In this document: positions 9,264 through 16,979 of the stretch, piece by piece
How positions within the stretch are numbered: position 1 is the first letter of the stretch
Layout of the letters: the number at the start of each line of letters is the position of its first letter
NCBI GenBank assembly: GCA_963575745.1
Contig: CAUYUJ010020760.1
Coordinates: 1 to 64,000, forward strand
DNA: 64,000 nt
Source: Prorocentrum cordatum
Lineage: Eukaryota; Sar; Dinophyceae; Prorocentrales; Prorocentraceae
Direction: 5' to 3'
Made by a program: the position numbers and the translations under genes
Notes under the pieces: generated by a model
What the model was told of the DNA's origin: nothing
What the model saw: the letters and a program-made list of their open reading frames with translations, nothing else
The model's database searches: none

Positions 9264-9292
9264 GCAACGATAGGGGGGTCTGGCACAAGGGG

Positions 9293-10080
9293 GATGCCTC
9301 GACCTGGAATCGGCGATACATCGCCGATGGATCGGCGATAGGCCCCTGGCAGTGAATCCACACCTTCCTGGGCGGGCTGGGGCTATCAGACCCCTATTGG
9401 CGATCAATGGGCGATTGGGGGTCGATGCAGCCCCCCTATGCCAGTCCCCCCCTATCTTGAGCAGGGACCGACCGTCCCGGCAGTTCTATTGGCCTACCAC
9501 GACATGCTCTTACAACCCCAAGATCATCTAAGAACCAAAACAGCTGTCCTTAGAACGTAAGCCCGATGCGTTAACACAAGACAATGCCGGCCAGGCATGT
9601 TCCAAGAACATTCCGTGCAAACCGCAAAATGGTTCATAGAACAGTGTTTGGTGGGCCCATAGGCACGCCAGGACGCTTCGCCACTGCTGCTTGACTATCG
9701 TTGCCCCTGGTCGGCCGCCCCGCCGCTTGCTCGGCGCGCACCGGCGCGAGTGAGCCTCCGCCCCTCCGCCCTCGCGCCGCGCCCGCTCCTCGGGGCGAGG
9801 CGAGGGCAGGCCCCGCAGCCGCACAGGGGCCCTACCCATACAGTCGGGGCCTTGACCTAAGGAATCCAAAATCCGCCGGCCCCCTTGTGGGGCCACCAGG
9901 CTGTAGGAGCGGGATTCGCAGTTTCCTGTACCAGTTGTAGCTTGTAGTTTCCAGTGTTACAGTTCTGCTTCTTGCTGGTTACTGTAACTAGTTGATTGAC
10001 CGCGCGAGGGGGGGGGAGGCCCAAACCAGATATTTAGCACCTCCTGGGCGCGTTGTCTGAATTGCTGGGGGGGCTCGAAA
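9293..10080. other. Non-coding stretch with a repeat fragment
   Basis: A short array of GATCGGCGAT-like palindromic words lies near 9310-9345. At 9841-9871 there is a fragment matching the start of the dispersed family found at 26391 and 44906. I recognise no gene. Confidence 0.6.
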
Positions 10081-10763
10081 TCGACACCCCTCACGCAGAT
10101 CCGCGGGGTCAGGGTCCAAAAACACATGGGATTTGCCACATTTCTGAAATTCGGTGCCACCCCTCACGCAGATCCGCGGGGTCAGGGTCCAAAAACACAT
10201 GGGATTTGCCACATTTCTGAAATTCGGTGCCACCCCTCACGCAGATCCGCGGGGTCAGGGTCCAAAAACACATGGGATTTGCCACATTTCTGAAATTCGG
10301 TGCCACCCCTCACGCAGATCCGCGGGGTCAGGGTCCAAAAACACATGGGATTTGCCACATTTCTGAAATTCGGTGCCACCCCTCACGCAGATCCGCGGGG
10401 TCAGGGTCCAAAAACACAGGGGATTTGCCACATTTCTGAAATTCGGTGCCACCCCTCACGCAGATCCGCGGGGTCAGGGTCCAAAAACACAGGGATTTGC
10501 CACATTTCTGAAATTCGGTGCCACCCCTCACGCAGATCCGCGGGGTCAGGGTCCAAAAACACAGGGGATTTGCCACATTTCTGAAATTCGGTGCCACCCC
10601 TCACGCAGATCCGCGGGGTCAGGGTCCAAAAACACGGGGGATTTGCCACATTTCTGAAATTCGGCGCCACCTCTTACGCAGATCCGCGGGGTCAGGGTCC
10701 AAAAACACATGGGATTTGCCACATTTCTGAAATTCGGTGCCACCCTTCACGCACATCCATCGC
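10081..10763. repeat. 73-bp minisatellite, nine full units plus a partial
   Basis: Units begin near 10081, 10154, 10227, 10300, 10373, 10446, 10518, 10591 and 10664, with a decayed partial at 10737. Spacing is 73 bp except for one 72-bp unit. Each starts with a GCCACCCCTCACGCAGATCC-like block and contains GGGTCCAAAAACAC and TTTCTGAAATTCGG. The 73-bp period is not a multiple of three, so the open frames through the array are accidental. Units differ at one or a few positions, mostly at the ACATGGGA/ACAGGGGA site, which implies recent homogenisation. Confidence 0.97.
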
Positions 10764-10872
10764 AAGGCGTGGTAACCCAAACTGCGAGAACTCCCTCGGC
10801 CCTTTAATCGCAAGGTGTGGTAACCAAGCCCGTAAACCATACACGTCTTACCAATCGCCAGGTGTGGTAACC
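10759..10872. repeat. Three copies of a 19-bp motif next to the minisatellite
   Basis: ATCGCAAGGYGTGGTAACC occurs at 10759-10777, 10807-10825 and, with one change, at 10854-10872. The spacing is 48 and 47 bp. Function unknown. Confidence 0.85.
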
Positions 10873-11036
10873 CCTCTTGTGATCAGTTGGTTTTGCTGAT
10901 TGCGAATCGGCTTCGCATGAAGTTTCGATACTGCTTCACGACAGCGCCAAGGCCTCATGACTTAGCTCTTCCATGGCCCATTCTCCGAGAGAGGGGGCCG
11001 GCGGCAGGGGGCGAAGCCCTTACGGATAAGGAACGA

Positions 11037-11161
11037 GGCCCCTTTTCTCCATAAGTTAAACTTCGATTTCCGCTCGAAAACATAAGGAAACAGAGGCAAG
11101 CTGCGAAACACTTAAGGAACGCGGAGCCCCTCCCCAACGAAAAGGGTTCCTTCTTCAGGGC
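11037..11161. repeat. Dispersed repeat family R1, copy 1
   Basis: Begins TAAGGAACGAGGCCCCTTTT and ends AACGAAAAGGGTTCCTTCTTCAGGGC. The beginning and end are imperfect inverted repeats of each other (AAGGAAC...CCTTTTC against GAAAAGGGTTCCTT). Related copies lie at 26391-26568 and 44906-45078. No coding capacity was recognised; it is MITE-like or a fragment of a larger repeat. Confidence 0.85.
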
Positions 11162-11731
11162 CCCTACTATAGGTCGGGCCAAGCGGATTTTGGACGACAA
11201 ATCAAACGTATAGCTTTAAACTGCTTAAACGTATCTCAGGCAAGTCAACAACATCGTCGTCTGACAATTGTTTGCTACTTTGAATACGCCTCCTGCAGCG
11301 GGACAGGCCCGATTTAACCCTACCCCTGCTGGCGACGCCGAAAGGTATGGCTTGCAGGGGGCCCCGATGTGTTGAGAGTGTCAACACCCAGACATGATTG
11401 CGTCGCCAGAAATTGGTGACGAAGGTTTTTCGCTGCTGTCAACCTGAAGAGTCGCTCGCCTGGCCCCAGGACCGTCAAAAACGACTTAGGATCAAAAAAC
11501 CAGTCCCAGGGAAAGGGTCTGGACTTCCGGGGGCCACGCTGGTGTGTAGTTTGCAGCCGGCACTCTGCGGGGCACCCTGTGTGGCGGGCGGGGACCTCGA
11601 TAGATTTCTCCGCCGCGCCCCGAGGAGGCCCGACGAGGACAGCGTCGCGCCCCCCAGGCGCCAACGACGCCGATCGCAAACCACACCCCGCGTAACCACA
11701 CCCTTTGTAGTGGCCGACCCCTGCAGGCCAG
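11162..11731. other. Non-coding stretch with an old repeat
   Basis: The part at 11168-11290 resembles 1883-2030 in layout (AGGTCGGGC, then GCGGATTT-GGACGA, then AACATCGTCG). It is a second, strongly diverged pair of copies. The remainder has no recognised gene. Confidence 0.5.
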
Positions 11732-12395
11732 AGGAGGAGGAGGAGGAGAAGGAGTAGGCAGAGGAGGAGGAAGAGGAGGAGAGAGGAGGGACCAGGAAGA
11801 TGGGGAAACCAAAAGCTACTGATACCGCTACTCTCTGGACTTCTCCCGGGGTGCGTTCTGACCAGAATGTCGTGGCGAATCCAGCGGTGGCGTCGACGGC
11901 CTCCCAGGTGGCCCAAAAAAGGCGAAAGCGAGGCAAGGGTTGCAGTGTCAGCACCTTTTCCTCCTCCCATCCCCTCGTCCGCCCCTCCGAGGGCCTCCTC
12001 GTGGGCGTCTCCAGCGCGCACCGGGGCACCCAGCCAGGCGAGCCCCTGCCGCCGGGCTCCACGCTGCGCGAGCGCTGCGGGCCCGCCGCCCTGGCGGAGG
12101 CGCCGCCCCGGCGGAGCAGGGCGAGGAGGAGGAGGAGGAGGAGGAGGAGGAGGAGGAGGAGGAGGAGGAGGAGGAGGAGGAGGAGGAGGAGGAGAGGGAG
12201 AGGGGAGGAGGAGGAGGAGGAGGAGGAGGAGGAAGGAGGTGGGGAGGAGGAGAGGAGGAGGAGGAGGAGGAGGAGGAGGAGGAGGAGGAGGAGGGAGGAG
12301 GAGGAGGAGGAGGAGGGAGGAGGAGGAGGAGGAGCAGGAGGAGGGGGAGAAGGAGGAAGAGGAGGAGGAGGAGGGGAGGAGGAGCGAGGAGGAGG
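11732..12395. repeat. (GGA)n arrays
   Basis: A short array lies at 11732-11790 and a long, nearly uninterrupted one at 12118-12395. All long reading frames here are repeat artefacts. Confidence 0.95.
11833..11935. repeat. Dispersed repeat family R2 (GGA-associated), copy 2
   Basis: Shares GCGTTCTGACCAGAAT, GGCGAATCCAGCGGTGGCG and a GGCCTCCCAGG-GGCCCA block with about 1756-1855 (plus strand), 26908-27030 (inverted) and 29990-30090 (plus strand). Each copy lies within a few hundred bases of a GGA tract. Confidence 0.85.
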
Positions 12396-13100
12396 CTTTT
12401 TGACTGCACTTGGCTCGTTGCAAGTAGCTTGAGCTGGGTGGCCGAGGTCGGCCAGGCGGCAGACAGAGCCCACCTAGCGGGCACAGCACAGGTTCTCCGC
12501 TCCTGGTCCGTCCGCAGGCAAAAGCGATTCTTCGCCATTGGACCTGCATGATGGGCGGGGGAGGTATTGGCACCGAGGGGGAGGGAGAAGGAATGATAAG
12601 AAGAGAGGGGATCGGTGCCGTGCGAGATACACTGAGCGCGCCATCTAGGCGTTGCCCTATGCGGGCAGCTCTGAAAGACCGGGAGCAGCAGAGCTGGCCT
12701 CAGGGACGGCCATCTGGGAGCATGGTTTAGCCATGAAAATGAGCGGGATGAGTAGGAGGAGGGCCAAAATGGCCTTGCCGCGCTGTATGGCGGCCGTGGC
12801 GGAGCGGACTAGGAGGGAGAGGCCGGCGTTGCCGCCAAGAGTCTAGGAAGCCCCATCGGTAACGCACGTGACCGGAAAAGGGGGCAGGTGAGAGAGCGCC
12901 TGTGCTGTGCTGGGCGTCATGGAGTAAACGGGGTATGAGGGTAGGGATAAACAAATGGGAAGGAGAGGGACTATCTTGTCCAGCCAGGCAACGCTAGGGC
13001 GCGGTAGCTGTCAGTAGAGGTACGCACCTCTGACAGCCAGCATTAGCCGAGAATTGCTCGGCAGGTGGGATGTACTAGGGCGGCGTTTTTGCTTGCCGCA
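12396..13100. other. Stretch without a recognised gene
   Basis: Mixed-composition DNA after the GGA array. Short open frames exist, none with recognisable features. It may be the distal part of element B's 3' region, because it precedes the tandem repeats downstream of that element. Confidence 0.4.
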
Positions 13101-14097
13101 ATATCGACTCAGCCGTGCCGAGTCTGCGAATTGCGCTGTGAGCATTGAGCCGACCGCTCTTCTGGTAGCGTGGCTGCTTAAAAGTGTCGCTATGGCCTGG
13201 ACGCAATGTAGCGGCAAGAATGTGTGAAGCTAGAAACTGGTGCTGGCTACAGCACTTGAAGCTGGCCCTCGGGATGGGGCTAAAGAAATGAACTGAAGGG
13301 CCCGCTGCGACGAGACTGCAGGACGGCTCGGCCGACCTTAAATTGGAGCTGCATGGCTCCTCAGCTGGTGAGATACGGCTCGTGTGGCTGGCTAGGGCTA
13401 TCTAGGTGGTGGGCTGCCGATGTAAGCAAAGACTAGGACCGCTCTGCTGGTAGCGAGGCTGCTCAAAAGTGTCGCTTTGGCCTGGCCGCACTGCTGCGGC
13501 AAGAATGTGTGAAACTAGAGACTGGTGCTGGCTACAGCTCTTGCAGCTGGCCCGCCTCTGGATGGGGCCGAAGAAAAGATCTGAAGGGCCCGCTGCGACG
13601 AGACTATAGGACAGCTCGGCCGGCCTTAGATTGGAGCAGCATAGCTCCTCGCTGGTGAATTACGGTACGTGTGGCTGGCTAGGACTATCTAGGTGGTGGG
13701 CTGCCGATATAAGCAGAGACTAGGGTATTAGGCTAGCCCACCACCTATGAAGACTCAGCCTTGGCGAGTCTGCGAATTGAGCTGTGAGCATTAGCTGTCC
13801 GCTCTTCTGGTAGCGGGGCCAACTAAAAGTGTCGCGTTGGCTGCACTAGTGCGGCAGAAAGGTGTGAAGCTGGAGACTGGTGCTGACTACGACTTTGCAG
13901 CGGGCCTTTGGCATGGGGCTAAATGAAAGAATAGCTGGGCCCACTGCGACGGCGCAGGTCGGCTCAGCCGATCTTAAATTGGAGCAACACGGCTCTCCAG
14001 CTGTAAACATTTGGCTCGTGTGGCTGGCTGGGGCTGTCTAGGTGGTGGGCTGCCGTGGTGAACCGAGACAAGAGTATTAGGCTAGCCCACCACCTAT
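13101..14097. repeat. Tandem 285-360-bp repeat with terminal hairpins
   Basis: Three copies start with the block CCGCTCT(T/G)CTGGTAGCG at 13154, 13439 and 13799. Copies 1 and 3 are preceded by a GAGTCTGCGAATTG block that copy 2 lacks, so spacing is 285 and 360 bp. The ends of copies 2 and 3 carry AGGTGGTGGGCT and, about 33 nt later, AGCCCACCACCT, a 12-bp hairpin stem. The array directly follows the last ORF of element B in the sense direction and may be its 3' UTR or terminal repeat. Confidence 0.85.
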
Positions 14098-14631
14098 TAT
14101 TTGCGCCAAGGTCGCCCTTGTCGACCTTGGATGGCGCCGGCTGGGAGGTAGCACACTAGGGCCCGCTCGTGCACCGCGCGGCTGCCGCGCGGCCGCCGCC
14201 GCCGCCGCTCGCGCCCGGGCCTCCAGCAGCATGGGCTGGACCTCTGAGATGGTCGCCAGGCCTGGAGCCTCTATCCATTCCCAGTCCCAAGTTTCGACGA
14301 CCTGGCCGTTGATGACGTCGAGGGACTTGAGCTTCCACACGAACGGGTAGAGCATGCCGTTTGGCATCTTCCATTCGCCAGGGTACGTAGCTGGCCACCA
14401 TTTCTTGAACCCCCTGTTGGCGGCAATGTACTGGGAGCCCTGCCATGCCGAGCCCGAGTACGTGTCGCCTGATAGGCCGACGAACTCGGCCGCGGCCTCC
14501 TGCGGGGGCGTGGCCCCCTCAGCCGCCGCCGAAGCGCGCCCGACCGCAGGAACCATGGCTGCGCTGCGCGCTCTGAGAGGAGGGGGAGTGCGGAAGGAGC
14601 GAAAAGAAATAGCCCATAAGCCAACGGCCAT
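14077..14631 (-). CDS. Element B ORF6, unknown function
   Basis: 184 aa if it begins at ATG 14631, 22 nt after the ORF5 stop; ATG 14556 is an alternative, and the open frame also extends upstream across ORF5. A well-composed central part (KKWWPATYPGEWKMPNGM, ETWDWEWIEAPG) is followed by an alanine/arginine-rich tail. It ends inside the terminal hairpin of the tandem repeat at 14039-14097, so the C-terminus may be eroded. No family recognised. Confidence 0.4.
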   Translation of the reverse strand: MAVGLWAISFRSFRTPPPLRARSAAMVPAVGRASAAAEGATPPQEAAAEFVGLSGDTYSGSAWQGSQYIAANRGFKKWWPATYPGEWKMPNGMLYPFVWKLKSLDVINGQVVETWDWEWIEAPGLATISEVQPMLLEARARAAAAAAARQPRGARAGPSVLPPSRRHPRSTRATLAQIIGGGLA

Positions 14632-14653
14632 ATATGAATGAAACCTAGCTGGC

Positions 14654-15076
14654 CTATGCGTGCGCCTGAGTGAGGAGGACCCTCCTGATGGGCCGACTGA
14701 TGCATGCTTGGCCCGGTGCTGAGTCGATAGGGATGAGGATGGTTCCGCTGCGCATGTTGACCCGCAGCGAAAGGCCGGTGCGAAAAGGTATGCCCGTGCC
14801 GAATAAAATGGACCGCGCATCGGTCTCCTGAAGAATGGGGAGGTGAAAAAAGCGTGGTCTCTCCACTGAAGATGGCAGCCGGGTTTCCTGCCCGTGGAAT
14901 TGCTCCATTAAGAGTCCAACATTGATGGGCAGCGGAGACCAGAGCGGAATGTGACCTGCCGTGATCACTACCAGCCACTGTACGACTGTAGGCTGCGGTG
15001 GCACGGCCTCAGCGGGTGCGCAGCGGACGTCGCCGTGCTCGAACTGCGGAAGGTGCTGCGCATCTGGGGTCGGCAT
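14654..15076 (-). CDS. Element B ORF5, unknown function
   Basis: 140 aa from ATG 15076, 11 nt after the ORF4 stop. It has hydrophobic strand-like segments (VVQWLVVITAGHIPLW, SGTILIPID) and a normal composition. The repeated 11-nt spacing between neighbouring ORFs in this block favours a single polycistronic transcript. No family recognised. Confidence 0.45.
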   Translation of the reverse strand: MPTPDAQHLPQFEHGDVRCAPAEAVPPQPTVVQWLVVITAGHIPLWSPLPINVGLLMEQFHGQETRLPSSVERPRFFHLPILQETDARSILFGTGIPFRTGLSLRVNMRSGTILIPIDSAPGQACISRPIRRVLLTQAHA

Positions 15077-15087
15077 GGCCTGAGGGG

Positions 15088-15792
15088 CTAAGGTTCAGGG
15101 AGGCGGAGGATTCGAGAGAGGTAGGACAACGGAAGGCAAAATGGCCGCACCAGGATCATGGCCTGGAAGTCAATTAGGATGGGGCTGCCAGCAGCTGCCT
15201 CCTCCACAAGACGCTGAGGGATGAGAGCAGGCTGTTCCCATGCCCCCGTGTGGAGGAGGTCCAGAAAAATCTGGTCGGGCATGTAGACAGTGACCAAACT
15301 TATAGCGGGTGAGAAACGGGCAGCGTAGGGGCCTTCACCCGCTGCGCGCCGAGGATAGATGTGGAGTAAGTTGGGAGAGTTGGCCTCGCACCAACGCCCA
15401 TACCACCGCTCGACTGTGTGATTGGCGACATCGGGCAAGTCCATATAGAGCTCTGGGCCTACGGTAGCACGGGCGTGCGGCAGAGCAGGCGGCCCGCTCT
15501 CGAGCTGCCATGTAGCTTGCCATTGGGGTACCGAGGCAGGCTGGTACACAGCGGTAGGAGATAGTAAAAGAGCGTGGCGCCTCGAGCCGCCGCTGAGAAA
15601 GCGGAAGACCTGCTGGTGGGCCAGGAGAAGCCGCTCCGCCAGGTACTCCCAAAAGGGCCATGCGCTGCGAGAGTCTGGGGGCAGCCGCTCCATAATGCGG
15701 AGCAAATCTAGGTGCCTCCCCGGGGCCGCTTCAGCAGCGGGCATGTCCTCGTCTGCGTCGGCGTTGCCCAAGGTGCTGAGCTCGCGCATCAT
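15088..15792 (-). CDS. Element B ORF4, unknown function
   Basis: 234 aa from two consecutive ATGs at 15792, 93 nt after the previous stop. Composition is ordinary for a globular protein (many W, L, F, Y; for example QWQATWQLESG and TVERWYGRWCEANS), unlike the low-complexity frames elsewhere, so it is probably a real gene. No transmembrane or signal segment stands out. No family recognised. Confidence 0.5.
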   Translation of the reverse strand: MMRELSTLGNADADEDMPAAEAAPGRHLDLLRIMERLPPDSRSAWPFWEYLAERLLLAHQQVFRFLSGGSRRHALLLSPTAVYQPASVPQWQATWQLESGPPALPHARATVGPELYMDLPDVANHTVERWYGRWCEANSPNLLHIYPRRAAGEGPYAARFSPAISLVTVYMPDQIFLDLLHTGAWEQPALIPQRLVEEAAAGSPILIDFQAMILVRPFCLPLSYLSRILRLPEP

Positions 15793-15885
15793 GGCCTGTG
15801 GGGGGAGAAACGAGGGAAAGGAAGCTGAGAGAGGTAAGGGGGGAAGGGGTAGGCCTGGGCTGAATTACAGCTGCATGGCGTAGGC

Positions 15886-16968
15886 TTAACGCCTGGCGGC
15901 ATCGCCTCCTTCATGAGGCTTGCGCGGCCGCCTGGGAGAGAGGCGCTGACCGCAGTGCGAGAGGCTTTCGCCTTCTCTTAACTGAAGTTTGAGGCGCTCC
16001 CTGTGTATCCTGTCGATACGGAGCTGGTCCTGCCTATGCTCCTCTTTGAGCTGGGCAATCCTATTCTCGTGCGCCTTGAGGACTGTACTGCGCTGCTCGT
16101 CCGATGCTGCGTCTGGCGCTTCGGCAGGCGAGTGCGGGTGCGGAGCAGCATGGGCAGCACGGTGAGACTTGCGAGCCTTATGGTGCCTTGGAGGAGGAGG
16201 GGCTGGAGGCGAGGCCGTGCCGCGGAATGCCTGCGAGCTGCTTTGAGCCTCGGCTGGTCCGCGGCGCTGCGGCGCCGGCTGCTTGAGTGCACTCTTGCGC
16301 GGCTCCGTGCTTCGGCGCGAATTGTATGGCACCCTAGGGGCTTTGGCCGTGAATTCGTCTGTAAATGAGACCTGCTTGCGCTTGCGGGTGGCAGAGGCGC
16401 GGGGCACTGCTGGCTGTTCAGCTGGCTCCGGAGAATCCTGCGGGGGAAAAGGGGAAGAGACAGAGGAATATGAGGCATCGTCTACCTGCGCAAGCCTCCT
16501 AGGAAACGCAGGCGAACTGGAGGCCCTGCGCGGCCGACGCCTGTGGGGGGCTGCAACTTTGCGGGATTCGCGCGGAGGTGGAGGTGAGGGACGCGCAGCA
16601 TGGGGTGGAGAAAAAGGAGAGGCGGCCTGGCCGATCCAGCCTTCCGGGATGGCGGCTTTGGCCTTCACTGTGGGATGATCAGGGGGAGGCAAGGGGGGCA
16701 TGGCGCGCGGAGGTGGCGGAGGATGAAAAGTGGCTCCATATATGTGCCTGCCGCGTCCCACGGGGGGGCCGTTGAAATCGCCAGGTGGGCGCGGGGGACC
16801 TGAGGCTGAGGGAGTGCTAGACAAGGAGAGCTGCACTGCCTTGGCTACCTGGGCGAACTGGGCAGGTGAGAGCAGGGGGGGAGGAGCTGAGGCTGAGCGA
16901 AATTGGCCCGGTGGCGGATGCCTGGGTCTGGCCTCACGAGGCACCAGCACCCGCGGCCTTCTGGACAT
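15886..16968 (-). CDS. Element B ORF3, Pro/Arg-rich protein of unknown function
   Basis: 360 aa starting at ATG 16968, 11 nt after the methyltransferase ORF stop. The N-terminal two thirds are rich in proline, serine and arginine with basic clusters (RKRKQVSF, HRRRPRR). Residues of about 300-345 form a probable helix or coiled coil (KAHENRIAQLKEEHRQDQ). It looks like a disordered, nucleic-acid-binding protein, by composition only. The tight spacing suggests co-expression with the upstream ORF. No family recognised. Confidence 0.5.
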   Translation of the reverse strand: MSRRPRVLVPREARPRHPPPGQFRSASAPPPLLSPAQFAQVAKAVQLSLSSTPSASGPPRPPGDFNGPPVGRGRHIYGATFHPPPPPRAMPPLPPPDHPTVKAKAAIPEGWIGQAASPFSPPHAARPSPPPPRESRKVAAPHRRRPRRASSSPAFPRRLAQVDDASYSSVSSPFPPQDSPEPAEQPAVPRASATRKRKQVSFTDEFTAKAPRVPYNSRRSTEPRKSALKQPAPQRRGPAEAQSSSQAFRGTASPPAPPPPRHHKARKSHRAAHAAPHPHSPAEAPDAASDEQRSTVLKAHENRIAQLKEEHRQDQLRIDRIHRERLKLQLREGESLSHCGQRLSPRRPRKPHEGGDAARR

Positions 16969-16979
16969 GTGCCGCCTGC

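Noticed and set aside
10154-10730. Series of repeated short ORFs on both strands
   Set aside because: Produced by the 73-bp minisatellite, whose period is not a multiple of three.
10081-10763. CRISPR-like regular repeats
   Set aside because: Units are contiguous with no unique spacers, and the sequence context is eukaryotic.
12762-12782. GGCCAAAATGGCC word resembling part of the spliced leader
   Set aside because: Only the central GCCAAAATGGC matches; the flanking SL bases are absent.
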